Assembly (NCBI GenBank): GCA_033063855.1
Contig: CP093831.1
Location: 6,138,001 to 6,202,000, forward strand
Length of the DNA: 64,000 nt
Source of the DNA: Smittia aterrima
Lineage: Eukaryota; Arthropoda; Insecta; Diptera; Chironomidae
Direction: 5' to 3'
This document shows, in pieces, positions 1 to 12,205 of the stretch. A model generated the notes under the pieces. That model searched no databases. It was not told the DNA's origin and saw only the letters and a program-made list of their open reading frames with translations. The translations under genes were made by a program, and so were the position numbers. The number at the start of each line of letters is the position of its first letter. The first letter of the stretch is position 1.

Positions 1-452
1 GGATTGTTTTAAACTCTTTTTTTTTGTGGCCTCTTCAGTTATGCCCCAGAGTCAAATAGTGGATTTAATTCAATAATTTCCTCGCTTGCTCTCGTCCGAG
101 ATCAGATAAAAGTCTCATGTGCCGCATAAATTCATTTTTTATTTACAAAGATCGCGATTGAGAGTGTCTGATTTTATTTCTCGTCCACGGACCCGCCGAT
201 ACGTGTGATGATTTCGGTCAATTTGCGCTTCGTTAAAGTCCAAAACTTTTAATTGATTGTCATGCGATCCCAGTCTGAAATTATAATGAAAAGATTCTTA
301 TTTATCGGCTGATTTATTGACTCGAGATAAGGAGTAAAAGCATTTAAATCAATTTCGCGTCCGAAAGCTTTCATCATTAATCAAAGTCACCATCGTCTTT
401 CGCCAATCTCAAAATTTCTACTGAAAGTCTCAACGTCCAAATTGTAAGTGAA

Positions 453-740
453 ATGCAGGAAATCGAAGGTGATAATCCGTTCGGACCTGTATGCGACTGC
501 AGCGCTTGCCTTCAGAAACGTTCGAAAATAAACTTCTGTACAGACTGTCGACCACGAAGCCGCCAACGCGCCAACAGAAGGAGAAAACAAATTTACCGAG
601 GCTGCATACATCCGGTTGACTTCAAACTGATCTGGAGACCTGGAATCCCCTGCGAGTACTGCCACAAAGCCGAATGCTCACACAAGTTCCTTAACTCGTT
701 GTCTTGCTTCCACTGTCGAGATCATTTAAGAGGCATGTGA
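453..740 (+). CDS. Small Cys/Arg-rich protein, possible zinc-binding or sperm-type
   Basis: The open frame encodes 95 residues and starts at an ATG. I do not recognise a family. It contains repeated Cys pairs (CDCSAC near residue 14, CTDC near 29, CEYCHKAECSH near 67-77, CFHC near 86) and a basic stretch (RPRSRQRANRRRK, residues 33-45). This could bind zinc or be disulfide-rich like insect sperm proteins; both are inference. An AATAAA signal lies 23 bp after the stop (763-768), which supports plus-strand transcription over a competing minus-strand open frame. There is no signal peptide or membrane segment. It could be the last exon of a longer gene, because a splice-acceptor-like AAATGCAG overlaps the start codon. 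Confidence is limited by the short length and lack of a recognised homologue. Confidence 0.42.
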   Translation: MQEIEGDNPFGPVCDCSACLQKRSKINFCTDCRPRSRQRANRRRKQIYRGCIHPVDFKLIWRPGIPCEYCHKAECSHKFLNSLSCFHCRDHLRGM

Positions 741-762
741 AACAACCAACCAAAGCCAAGCC

Positions 763-768
763 AATAAA
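763..768 (+). terminator. Poly(A) signal of the Cys-rich small gene
   Basis: AATAAA lies 23 bp downstream of the TGA of the 453-740 frame. Confidence 0.4.
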
Positions 769-3700
769 AACGAAACAAGAGAGATTTATGAAGTCCAAAC
801 AAAGAAGTCGTTGAAGTGAGAAATATTTGCGGACATGGCTGACGATGCGCAACATCCCGTGGAGCGAGAGAAGGAGTGAAGACAAATGAATCCTACAGAA
901 AAATAATGTGTGATTAAAAATTTGAATAATTCGAATGACCACATTTCATGTGGCAGTGCGAATCGATCGCCTTTGAGCGAGAAAGAGAATGAAGATAAAA
1001 TGTTGCATCGAAGCCTTTTTTGGAAATTACATAAATAAATATCTCTTTAAAATATCTGTATCATTAAGGGCAATTTATCTTCTTTTTGCCTTTTCTGTTC
1101 GTCTTCCAGTTCTTTTATTGCAAAACTTTAAATGATAAATTAATAATTACCGCAAGCTTAATAAAGCATCCTTCTTATGGCTTTTCATTTCATTTCGCAT
1201 CGTTTCTCTCTCATGGTTAATGAATGCCCTGATGGTGTATTTTGATACATTCAATCATAAGAAAACCAGCCTACAAATAAATCAGCGCAGATCGGAACGC
1301 ATCTTGAGAGAATGTGAAGGAGTTCAGCACTTGAGAGATTTCTTTTATTCTGATCTGAGACGAGACGAGTGTTGAGATCACAATAAACTTTCAAACTTAA
1401 ACGTTCACTGTCCATAAAGATCCGCTAAGTGCTGAAGTTCCGTTGCATCATTTGCCCCGCGAAAACACTCGCGACTCGCGATCCAATTTATATGTCTCGC
1501 TCCTTTCTCTCTTTGTCAGGTTGTTTTTCACTTTTGTTCAGAGCAACTTGCGTAAGAAAGCCTATATTTGCATATAAAAATCCACTTTTTGCCGAAGAGA
1601 ATAAAAATAACGACGAATGAACTGTCATCTTTCCGGAATATATAATTTTTCAATCATGGGGAGACGAAACTTTGTGTTCGAATGGAAATAATTAAAGAGA
1701 GAAACAGTCAATGTTCGTTTTAAGCTGCAGTTTAAATTGTTTCAAAAAGCCAACTGGACAATAATTGTTTCGATTGCTTTCTTTCCAAGTTCCTCGAGAG
1801 TGTGAGATGCACTGCATTTCATTGTGGATGATGTCGATGCCTTTCTTTTTTTTTCATTGATGTCGAATTCTCATCAATTGACCGAATCGAGAAAATAAGA
1901 ATCGCGACAAAAAAGAAATTATTTCATGAATTGAGAGAGAAGAGGCGATGTCCAATTGCGGAAAGAGGACGAGCCGCGTAATTTAATATAAATTTTTGAT
2001 TTATCATTTTTATTCATTGTGTACACTTTGGTCGCGAAGGAAATCGCCAAGTTAATAAAAATGTAATGCAATAATTATCAGCTTAATTAAATTAATGAAA
2101 CTTGCAAAGGCTTTAACATTATTCGGGCCCGACGCATCGCAAAAAAAAGTTAATTACAAGATAAAATGAAAAATATTAATTTTGATGGTGCTTCGAGGAG
2201 ATTGAAGCGATGCAAGAATTTTTGGATCGCCTTGCTGTCGTTAACTGTTAAGTAGTCACAACATACAGATGACGATTAATTTAAGTTTTGGCTGAACAGA
2301 GGAATTTTTTTGTTGTTGTGAAGAAGTTGATGGAAGATCAAAATCATGTCCAGCCCGAGCTGTCGATTTCCCCTTCACTCTCGAAAACTTAATTTGATTA
2401 AAAACAAGGAACAGCGCGCAATGAAATCATCAGCGAGAGCAACAATTGTTCTTTATGGACTTTCTCGCGAAACTGCATTTCTTGTTATTGATCGAAGAGG
2501 GCAGCTCGAAGGTCACGCGGCAACATTTGTTTTCTGTTCCATTTCATCCGAAAATAATCGAGGCGAACGTCGAATTCCCTTCGATTTGCAATTGTTTCCA
2601 ATGACTTTCAACAACATGCTGTTATGTGCTTTTAATTGAGGGCGAAACAAAAGTGAATTCGGATTTTTTTTCTTGCACGTCGTTGCATCGCTTACCAAAT
2701 GTCCGTGTCATGAAGCACTTTCTTTTACCAGAAAGATTCGCTGAAGTTTTCTTTTGTGCTGCGTACATTCATCAAAAGGAACCGCTCGCTCGGTGTGTCT
2801 GTTGATTTAAAAGATGTTCCGTGAATCAATCAATGAGACGAAAAAATCACGCGTCTTGACATTTCGATTTCGCGAGTTTTGCGATGTGAAATTTTTCTTT
2901 CTTTCTTTTGAGTGTCCTGCCTGTAACCTCTCGCGACTGAATTGAGAGAGACTGAAGAGTATCGCTTTGCTTGAGAAAGCAATCTTTGTCTGCCTTATTT
3001 GTTTTAATCCCAAAAGCGACTTCAAAAATAAATCATGATTTTAATCATTTTCTCGTGCCTCAAATTACACGAATGCGTGTACGTTGAACTCAAGAAAGAT
3101 CGACTGAAGTCTTAGAAACGCGAAACCATCAATTATGGGAAGCTAAAGAGAGCGACCGTGTAATTTCGGCTGAAAATCGTGGGTAAAAAGTCTTTTTCTC
3201 CTTCTTGATTTAAATGTCAAAACACAATGGGCCTTAAACACATACCTAAACTTATTTTTACTACTTGTTTATTAAATTATGATCATCTCCGTCTTCTTCC
3301 CAAGCACTTTGTCATGCAAAGCATTTGACGAGGAGAGACATGAGAACCCATCGGGCACGCTACGCCATTTTTTGGCGAAGATTTTCAATCTCTCGATTTT
3401 ATTTATATTGCTTCTGATCAATAACTATCATTTTGACCAATAAATATTTATTACATTTAATGTTTAATCACCTTCGATGTTTACTGACTTTCCGTCGAGT
3501 CTTTAAACTAATTGCGATGGCGCATTCTTTTTTGGCTATCAAAGCGTTGTCTCTTTTTAAAGCTTGTCCGATAAATGGTCACGAAAGTTAATTTATAATT
3601 TTTCAATCAAATGAAATTTAACGTAAACGAAGCAAATTATTATCATTTATTTATACAGCTCTCCTCTCATCGAGAGTTTATGGATCCGTGATGATTTCAT

Positions 3701-6700
3701 AGAAACATTGTCTCGATTATTATAAGCTTGAACAAGATCGTAAAAATCAAGCAGTAAAACTTCAACTTTTTTTTAGTTTAAACTTATTAAGTCACAAAAC
3801 TTTTACGAGCTTACACGGAGAACATTAATACAAATTGATTTTACGTTACGGACGTAAAAGAGTTTGTTTGGGATTTGTTGTGGAATTACGTCGCATGAAG
3901 GAGAATCGTGATCAGGAAGCTTCGTGAGCAGGAAGAATGAGAATTGTTCCTTGAAGCGAAGCTCGATTAACTTTCTCAATTATTTAGTTGTTGACTTCAT
4001 TTATCATGAGGCCCCTTTTAGAACACGACTCGCTTTACCTCCATCGAACTCGAACAAGAATGTCAATTCGGCATAAAACGCTTTTACATGTACTGAAAAT
4101 TCCACAATAAAAACAAACAAACAAATCCGATCGATAACCTCGGAGAGGTCTCTTCGTATCCGTTAAGCCACGCACATAAAAAAATTACAGAAAATAATTC
4201 GGATTCTCGTTTATTTTGCACTTAATCTCACACAGGTCGCCAAATTTTTATTATGTTTTATTCATGTCTTCGTCGTTTTTTCACTCGCATATTCTCTCCC
4301 ATCGTTATCCAACCTCAAATTGGGGTTTTGCGGATTTCGTCGCAAATCTTATCGCGCTTGACTGAGTTACTGAGAAATTATTTATTTGCCTCGTTCGAAA
4401 AAGTGAAACTCTTGCAAAAGAATTCTTGTTCGGTCTTCAGGCTTGAATTCACCACCGCGACAATGATCGGAAGAATTGTCAACAAGTTCGCTCGAAAAGT
4501 TGCGAAGCTGATTTCTTAAGAAATTTTTCTTCATCACAAGTCGAAAATATTATAAATTGTGACATTTTTATTGGGTCAGCAAGAAATTTCTTTTGGCTTC
4601 TCGCTGTTCGTCCCTCAAAAAGAGCTGCAACGAGAAACGTAAGAGGAGATTAAGTTATCGCGTTAAAAGAAATTGTTTAAAGATAAGCTTAACATCATAC
4701 TTTTCGTCTTGGACGATGAAGCGACGATTGCGAGCAGGATCGGATGATGGAGAACATAATTTTATATCATCGAATCGCGATGCGGGCACAATTAAAAGTA
4801 ATTTATGGTTCAGGATGGCAGCAGTAAATTGAAATAATACATCACGACACAGAGACCCTGACGAAACGAGTGTCCAATAAATATCCAGAACCGATGATAA
4901 TTCAAAAATTTATGATCGTTTATGTTTGCTCGGAGAAGATTTTTGCTCTCTTCTCAATTTCAATGTCGCCCAAAGCGGAATTTTCTCGAGACGAATTTAT
5001 TGTGTGGTTTTTTTGTGTTTTAAATATTATCATTTGCGTCAGTGAGCGGTCTTAGTTGCTCGATGACTGACGACAATTGATGTCCCTCACCTTCACTCAT
5101 CGATGATGGAGAGATTGAAAATGAAAGTTATGTTCTTTTAAAGACGTAATAATGCAGTTTGGTTGATTTTATGTTGTGGAGCCAAGCATCGACATCATTA
5201 TTTTCGACTTTCAGGATGGAACACTTCATTCCACTTTATGCAGTAAAAATTGTTATTAAAGGTTTTTTATTTTCTGTGCGAAGCATTAATTTCCTTCGGT
5301 GATCGTAAAATTACGAAAATTAAATTGATCGTCACGCACTGGATTAAGAAATTTCATGATGACAACATCGTCCCCGTCAGAGAATCGAAAAGACTTTTGG
5401 CACTTGATTGAGCAGAACAGAACAGCAAAACAAGACAAAAGAACAAAGTTTAATGAAGATTCAATCAATAATTTTAAGAAACTCGTTTCGAAGGAGACGA
5501 GTTAGAAGATCAAAGTTGTATAATTAGCAGGGACGTGGCGATGGACTTCCCGCAATGAAGAGGCGGCTTCATTTAGTGCTTCGCACTCTCGTCGTCTTCT
5601 GCGAGTTTATCAACCTTCAAACGACTTTAGTTGAGCTTCTTACCAAAGTCCCCTGAGAGATCAAATAGTTTGATGGATTGTCTCGCTGCTTCGAGAATGT
5701 CAATGTTTCTCTTTCGTAATTTGTTATTTGATTCATCTTTCCTGCCTTTTGGATTATAATTTTACATTTTACAGATCGAATGTGATATTAAAATGTTTAT
5801 TTGAAGTTAGAGCAATATCATCTCATCATGAGAGAGCAACGAGCATTGCTTTGCTTCACCAAATTCCAAACCAGTTTTGATTTATTCCATCTCTGAAATT
5901 GAAGTAGAAAAATTTACATATTAAAAATATTTTTCATCTCGTTTCATCTTTCGCTTTGTTTGTGTGTTTTCTCCTTTCAAAGGTGGAGAAAATCGCTTTC
6001 AATCTAAAGATGACTTGTTGCTTTTTTTCCTTCGTCTCTTCACTCACTCCAATTTCGATTTCTTAAATTGGGTCCATAATGAGAGACGGTAAACGGAGCA
6101 GCGGAAAGAAATGAGTTTGCGTCGCAACGTGTCATTTGAATAAGCTTTTAAAAGCTGTTTTTACGAATCCCAGTAATTTTTGAATTAAAAAGAAATTTGT
6201 GAAATGGTTTCTTGTCTGCGCTTCGATCAGACGAAACTTCTTTTTTGTTTTTAAACATTTTTTCAAAAGCAGAAAATGCGATTTTCACATCCAACAAGAA
6301 GTTGAACTCGCAACAGTAAATACGAGAGAATTTTTCGTCTGTCATGATTGATCTCGGAACGAGACAACATTGATAACCAATTCCAATGTTAAGCTGAAAG
6401 TTAATTATTCAAATATCAAACAAAGCATGAAATCGAATTGAAAGAAGGCAAAAAAGTTTCTCATCTAATTGATTTTAAGATCCATAATTTCTTTCTTTAG
6501 TGAAACATGTCATAAAGACTCACGCGAGACAGCGAGAATAGTTTCAATAAGAGATAAAGATTCCCGTCACTTAAAAACTGTTATTAAGAGAAACGGATCG
6601 CGCGTGTTATCGTCGTCCCATGTGATGTCGTAACAGCCGTCATTATAGTTCGTTTCAAACTGTCAAAACAGATAATAATAACACGTCTTAAAGAGACTGC

Positions 6701-8750
6701 ATATTGATAAAGCCTCCTTTATTGTCTTCTTCAATCAGCATTGGCAGACTTTTCTTTCGCTTTCAGCTTCGAGCTCCGCTTTGTTTCGGCGAATTTGGTA
6801 GTTTCACGAAGTGTCTTGCTCCACATCTCTTCAGCCATTCATCGCAATGTCTCTAGGCTTTGAAAATCCGTAATGACAGGCTTTGGCTTCGTGGCTCTAT
6901 TCACCAATTTTCCTCTCTTTCGTTATAAATTTAGAAGCAGCATTCTTACTGGCAGCAAACAATTACCAGACGAGCTGCTCCAAGCCAGCCAGCATCCAGA
7001 TGTGGCTGGTGAAGTAGAAAAAGAGCAGCGAAATTGGCGTAATGCCTTCTAATAAATAGCGTCTCGAGAAACGTTAGCGGCGCGCTCCAACGAAGGTTCA
7101 TCGTGGATCAATGAAAGCGTGATATCCTCGAGGTGATGAAACGAAAGAAGTTCTCTTTTAAGTGAAGTGTGCTCAATTTTCTTTCTTCATCATCGATGAT
7201 TCCGCTGACTTCCTTGATTTGCATAGCCAAAGAATTTTGCTAGAACTTCTTTTCTCGCTTAAAAAGCGAACGAAACACGTCATCTCAATGTCAAGATGAT
7301 TTCTAATAAATAATTATAAGTCCGTAAGTTATGATCTGCATTAAGGTCGCGCGCGGTCCATTGCAACATCAAACAGCACACAATGCGCGATAGACTCCGA
7401 TGAGAAAGTAGACTCGATGCCTCATTTTCCTGGTGGTCTCCACATATAAAATCAATAAATCAAATCTCACAAGAAAGAAAGAAGAAAAACTTCTACATGG
7501 TGAATTGAAAATGCATATAAATCCATCGGTCGTCTCTATGTCGAAGGCAGAGCGCAGAAAATATTGCATTTTATTGAAATGAAAACTAATGCGAGAATTT
7601 GAATTATTTTTATTGAAAGGCTGAGGGAGATCGAGAGAGCTAAGGCTTCGTGTTAACACCAACGATATGGCGAAATTGCTCGATTCGACATCGAAGAAAT
7701 ATGTTGAAAGATTTTCCGTGCCTTTATTTTCCTTTTCCATCTATCGTCAATGACTGGTCAGTGTTGAAGCGAGCATTTAATTACTAATGGCCTATGCATA
7801 ACAATTTACCTACCCGAGATTAATTTATTAAAATGTGCGGCCGATTACGAGCAGAATATACGAGAGAGTCTCGATGCCGGGACTCGAAAGATAATTTCTC
7901 GTGTTTATGCTCAGTGAAAGACAGGAAAATATTTATTTATTTGATGTCGGCATTAGACAAATAATTTTGCCTTTAATTTTGAAGAGCGGTCATAAATCGC
8001 TTTTTAAATATTACATGTCGCTCGTTGTGGCGGCTCGAGTTTCGGTCATGATCGTAGGATTTTCTGATCGGGGAGTTCCATCGGTCATGTGAAGGAACGA
8101 AACAGCTTCAAGGAGGTTTCTTGTAAAGTGTTTAAAGCTGCAATGATTTTCTCGACTTATAAGCTTCATATCAGAAAGGAAACATCCGAAATTGATGTCA
8201 CGTCTCATTCAAATTGTAAGAAAACTTTATTAAACTCTTCAAGTGTCAATTCATTGACAATCCATTTCGTTACTTAATTGATTGAAGCTTCCCACCTGAA
8301 ATCAAACGAGCCCAAGAACTGGATTGAAATGGAAGAAAAATAGCATTTGCTTTCGCTTTTTTCCGTGTCTCGGCCTTTAAAAGAGTCCGAAACATGCATC
8401 TGAAGCTTGCAAATAGATAATACGCCGGAGCTGCACTATTAGGTTGGCCGCTGCTGCCGTGAGTTGGTGCACCGAAACGAGAAAAGAAGGCAAATGATAT
8501 ATGATGCATTGGTTTCTTACGAGCTTAAATAATATTAAAAGTCTCTCTGCATATTGCGAAATGCAATGAAAACGCGAGCAAAAGATAAAACACAAAGTAT
8601 TTTTATTTAAATATTGCTATTTGGAAAAGCGGAGAGTGAAAACTCGTTTTGATTGAAATCAGCTCCCGGATAGGAAAGCGAGAAGCAGGCACGCTCCATG
8701 AGCTTTGTTTTATTTTTTCGGGGCGCTCGCTATATGAAGCAAACGAGCAA
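769..8750. other. Gene-poor AT-rich region, no supported gene
   Basis: I found no exon supported by both splice sites and protein-like sequence. Open frames here, including a 123-codon minus-strand frame at 7369-7740, have no recognisable motif and no flanking gene signals. Palindromic words such as CTCGCGAG and long T or A runs are common, as elsewhere in the intergenic DNA of this window. Confidence 0.5.
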
Positions 8751-9232
8751 CTTAATTTATTAATTAATTGTCCGCTATAGGTATACAGCGACTTTTTATA
8801 TTTTTCGTTTCTTGTGCCCGCGCTTTTCTGTTCGGAAACGAAGGAGCACCGTAATAAAAGTGTAGAAGCTATTAAAGACTTAATAATTTATGAACTTGTT
8901 GATATTTCGATCGAGTTCTTAGTGGAAAACAATAAATGACTTATTGGTTTTCGATTGTACAAAGTTGTTGTTCCAGCAACAATGAGTTCTTCAGAGTTTG
9001 GGTTGTGTTAACTTTAAAGATTTGAAACCATTGAGTTTGTTCTATGATTTTATATGTTGAAAGCCTATCCCAGCCCCTGACCATGCTTTGCTTAATAGAT
9101 TTTTATCAACATCGCCCCTCAAGCAGGTTAAACACAATTCTTTTGTCGCAACACTTCTTGTATTGATTTCAAGCGGTTTCATTCAAAAAATCAACTTCGC
9201 TGGCAGCTGAAAAGCCATTAACTGATCAGGCC
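8751..9232 (+). repeat. Left copy of a 482-bp direct repeat
   Basis: Starts CTTAATTTATTAATTAATTG and ends CTGATCAGGCC. It matches 13349-13830 over all 482 bases without an indel. I see two mismatches: GGAAACGAAGG versus GGAAAGGAAGG near 8839, and TTATTGGTTT versus TTATTGATTT near 8947. The copies are in the same orientation and bracket the fragment-rich 9233-13348 segment. They lack TG...CA ends, a primer-binding site next to the left copy and a purine tract before the right copy, so they do not look like retrotransposon LTRs. They could be a very long target duplication or the ends of an unknown element. Confidence 0.93.
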
Positions 9233-10328
9233 TTCTCTAAGGCCTACTAAGCATGAAAGAATCCTAAAAAATGTTGATCCTATGCGGAAGTTTTTGGATA
9301 ACTTGCGGGAGTCCCTTGTAGAATTATGATTTCTGTAGATTGTTCCATTGGAAAAGTTGATCTAGATAGTGCAAGATCTTCACGCCAATATCATCGAGAA
9401 ATGGAATCTACAATCAAAGAATTAAGTAAAAATGATAATTTTAAAATCTAAATCTTACCTTTGTAAATTCATGCAAATTGATCTTCCTTTCAAAAAATTT
9501 CCTAAAAATATGTCTAATAATTTTTCTCGAATAAACCAAATTCCTCAAATACACACCAAATAAAATTGAAGCGACTAGCAATAAAACCCATCCGCCTTAT
9601 GGCGGATATAGATACTAGTTCTCAATTCTGGCGTTGCGTTCAACATCATTTTCACTTCGTTTTGAAGACCTTCAGGTATCGTTGTCATGCTCGGATATTT
9701 TCTTTGTTTCAGTTCCGTCGTGTGCCGTCTGAAGCTTTGATAATCCTTTTCAAACATTTTTATCGCTTTTCCACCAGTCAAGTAAATCGAATAGATTAAG
9801 ACGCCAAGCGAATAAATATCGCTTTCTGATGTGTGATTGGGTATGAGCGCGCATTCTGGAGCCATGAATTCTAAACTTGGTTGAGAAAGTGTATGCCACG
9901 AAGAGTTGTATTCGCTGAAAGGTCAAAATGGCTTTGCATCGTGCGGATTTTGATTCAGGATACAGTAATCGAATCCAAAGATTTTCCAGGCTCCTATTAA
10001 TATAAAAGGAGTAGTTTGACATCATTATGAAGGAAACTGAGACCTTCACAGATCTGAATCAGCCCGTATTTCGTATCGACATCGTGAAGTTTGTAGGAAC
10101 TCAGACTATTTGGATTTGATATATTATGATTGTTGCCCAGAATATTTGCTAAACTCACAAAAACTGGCTCAGTCGCAAATGCAATATAATCTCGACTTTC
10201 TTCAAGGGGATGTTGAACGGTAAGGATATGTGGATGTCTGATTTTCGTTAATTGGACAACTCCACGTCTCAATATTTCAACCAGTTGGTATATTTTCCAG
10301 TGATGTCGAGGATGTTTATTTTTAAATC
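9233..10328 (-). pseudogene. SCYL2: SCYL2-like pseudokinase gene fragment
   Basis: The minus strand encodes parts of SCYL2, a Golgi/endosomal pseudokinase involved in clathrin trafficking. Recognisable blocks are RHPHILTVQHPLEESRDYIA, YGLIQICEGLSFLH, GAWKIFGFDYC, MAPE...SDIYSLGVLIYS, ATPELR and, after a 51-bp intron (9408-9458, GTAAG to TGTAG), IPFLDDIG, LFQWNNLQKS and FYKGLPQVIQKLP. The first exon begins at an acceptor at 10328. Defects include loss of the loop that normally follows the SFLH helix, with frame change (about 9990-10005), a TGA replacing Trp in KPF*PF, a 137-bp insertion (9482-9618), a TAA after LQKS and a frameshift near 9260. It ends at the left 482-bp repeat, so the C-terminal half is missing. 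The retained intron argues against a retrocopy. It cannot make a full protein. Confidence 0.88.
9482..9618 (+). mobile_element. Miniature Helitron-like element inside the SCYL2 pseudogene
   Basis: The 137-bp insert starts with TC after a host A (9481). It ends with CTAG before a host T (9619). A perfect 7-bp hairpin (ATCCGCC, loop TTAT, GGCGGAT at 9590-9607) lies 7 nt before CTAG. These are the published hallmarks of Helitron ends: A|TC...hairpin...CTRR|T. Conceptual removal joins A to T and restores the SCYL2-like frame as PELR-INLHEFTK, then IPFLDD after the intron, with the same spacing as SCYL2 (R-PDADQMTK-IPFFDD in the vertebrate protein as I recall it). The insert has no coding capacity, so it would be non-autonomous. 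No other copy was noticed in the window. Confidence 0.75.
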
Positions 10329-10419
10329 CTGAAATGTTTTTCAATAAAAGGTATTTGCTATTTATACAAAACATATTTATTTTCTGCTTTTCGAAGAAGA
10401 TGCGAAGTTAATCGGGAAA

Positions 10420-11581
10420 TTATGCGTTATTGAAGAGCACTGCTGGAACCGAATCCCATTCTACTAGATAATTTTTCAAAAGTTCTTGTCGTTCTTTCAT
10501 GTTGTTCAAGAGTGGTTTGAGTTGCTCTGGAGTTAATGGTTCTTCTCTCATGACGCTGTAAATGCATAGTTTGTCGCTATAGGGAATAAATAAATGTTAG
10601 ATTTGGTTCATGAAGCAGAAATGGGATCATTAACTTACCGTTTAATTATTTTCCAGGCTTTTTGAATGAGTCGGCTTTTAAAGAGTCGAAATGGAAAGCC
10701 CAATAATAAAGTTCAATAAGATTGTCGCCTGACAATTGAGAATTCAACTCTTTGATGCAGATTGTCAGCAGTGTGTTTACATTGTAGTAATCTGCGATTT
10801 CAAAAATTCCAGTCACGACGCATGAAAAGTTTTCTGGCAGTTTCGCTTGGTAAAGAAAGCTCAAGAAATGGTCAAACAGATCAGGCTCGAAATCTTTAGT
10901 AATGACGCAGACATTGTTTTGGCGCTCTTGCATATCTGCTGCGAAGAGACTAACAAAAACTGGACTTGCAGCTTCGAAAATGAATTTATGGACTTTGAAT
11001 TCTTTTTCACGAACAATGAACGTGAAATCAGCATATTTTGGGTTGTCTTTTAGATTTCTGGTGGCATTAAAGACATCGATATGAATGGCTGAGCTGGGTT
11101 GTAGGATTCGATTTCGGGTTCTTTGTTTTCTTTGAACGTGAGGATAGCATTGAACGTGATTTCTTGGATATTAGAAGCATCTTGGTCTAAATCGAGCATG
11201 ATTGTGTTGTTCGTAGCTGGCCGTGGTGGCATGTTGAACCATTCAGATTCTCCTCGAATGTCATCTGTTTCAACTGTATGTTGCAGGTTAGGGGTGGTGG
11301 CAGTAATTTGCCAGCTGTACTGGCAATCTTCAAGGATCGTTTTGTTGGCTGGACGAGGCAAGTATGCTTTGCATGAGAATAAACAAAGATAATTTTGAGT
11401 GAACACAAAATTCTCTAGGTGCATTTTTTCCATAATTAACACCTTTCTTGAAGAAGTTAAAAACAACTCTGCTGCTTCTGCCATTTCCCAATATTTTCGC
11501 GATTTTAGCATTCGACGCCTTGCCTTCCCAGTCTAAACATGTTACTCGTTCCTCAAGCGTCGAACGTTTGACAGATCCCAT
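10420..11581 (-). pseudogene. MATH-BTB domain protein pseudogene
   Basis: Read on the minus strand, an ATG at 11581 leads into a MATH-like N-terminal region (CQYSWQITATTPNLQHTV, DDIRGESEWFNMPPR). Then comes a BTB/POZ domain (NPKYADFTFIVREKEFKVHK, AASPVFVSLF, FEPDLFDHFLSFLYQAKLP, FEIADYYNVNTLLTICIKEL) and a C-terminal exon (DKLCIYSVMREEPLTPEQL to a stop at 10420). A 62-bp intron lies at 10577-10638 (GTAAG to CTATAG). Such proteins are usually substrate adaptors for cullin-3 ubiquitin ligases, with paralogues expanded in many insects. Breaks: the MATH and BTB frames disagree around 11085-11100, the frame shifts in a five-T run at 10659-10663, and two frames compete near 11450-11520. A functional parent gene probably lies elsewhere in the genome. 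Confidence 0.8.
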
Positions 11582-11896
11582 AACTTATCTTTAAATTTGG
11601 CGTTTGTTTTCAATTTAACTTTTGCTTTTATGAAGCTTGTTTGTTTGTTTACAAATTTAAATCTTCCAGGTTCCAAAAAGACATCAAATCGTGGTGCATC
11701 AGTGTCAAATCGTGGGGCAGCAGTTTCGAATCATTGTGGGAATTAAACGAAATAAATTTCATAGTAGTATTTTGCGCCTATCACAACCCTTATCGGTTTC
11801 AGTTTGTTTATTTGCAGTCTTTTGGTTTGCAAAAATTAATCAATAAAATATTTGGCTACAATTTGATTTGGTACATATCATGGAGATTATGTAAAA

Positions 11897-11936
11897 ATAA
11901 TATAATAATATAATATAATAATATAATAATATAGTA
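11897..11936. repeat. AT-only microsatellite (AATAT/AATATAAT type)
   Basis: About 40 bases of irregular AATAATAT units ending in ATATAG lie just downstream of the possible CtIP-like exon. Confidence 0.7.
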
Positions 11937-11984
11937 TTAAGAGATATAAATGTTTTTTGGAGATCGCTTTAGAGATTTCGTTTT

Positions 11985-12169
11985 TCAGACCTCATTTTCC
12001 ATTTTAATATCTTCAGTTTGAGGGAAGCGGAGGTCCCAGAAGCCTTCAGGTGTTTCATTAGGAGCACGGCGCTTATATTTAGCTAGAGGTGCAGCTGGTT
12101 CTGCTTTATTCTTACGAACCCAATAACCTTTGCATTTTCTTGGACATTGTTGATGAATGCTGTCATCAG
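11985..12169 (-). pseudogene. Possible CtIP/Sae2-like C-terminal exon
   Basis: A minus-strand open frame follows a good acceptor (CCAACTGCAG, exon from 12169) and ends with TGA at 11985-11987. It encodes CPRKCKGYW, then YKRRAPNETPEGFWDLRFPQ and TED. The pattern (P)NTPE-x-FW-x2-FP-x-T resembles the C-terminal DNA-end-resection motif of RBBP8/CtIP. The family match is by eye and tentative. The piece is isolated from any upstream exon and sits between the MATH-BTB pseudogene and the transposase remnant, so it looks like another captured exon. It overlaps the plus-strand frame leading into the transposase; only one of the two readings there is likely to be meaningful. Confidence 0.4.
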
Positions 12170-12205
12170 CTGCAGTTGGTCCAACGGTGGAGAGCGGAGT
12201 TGTCA

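Noticed and set aside
1..75. Possible last exon after TTTTTGTGGCCTCTTCAG at the window start
   Set aside because: Only about 12 codons before a stop and no close poly(A) signal; cannot be supported without upstream sequence.
7369..7740. 123-codon minus-strand open frame
   Set aside because: No recognisable domain, no poly(A) signal or splice support; length is possible by chance in this AT-rich DNA.
9228..9250. Second hairpin AGGCCTT-ctct-AAGGCCT followed by CTAA, resembling another Helitron end
   Set aside because: Spacing to CTAA is only one base, no T follows, and the hairpin straddles the repeat boundary; no homology evidence for an element edge.
9331..9447. Short plus-strand ATG frames after the left repeat
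   Set aside because: They are antisense to the second exon and intron of the SCYL2 pseudogene, which explains the sequence better.
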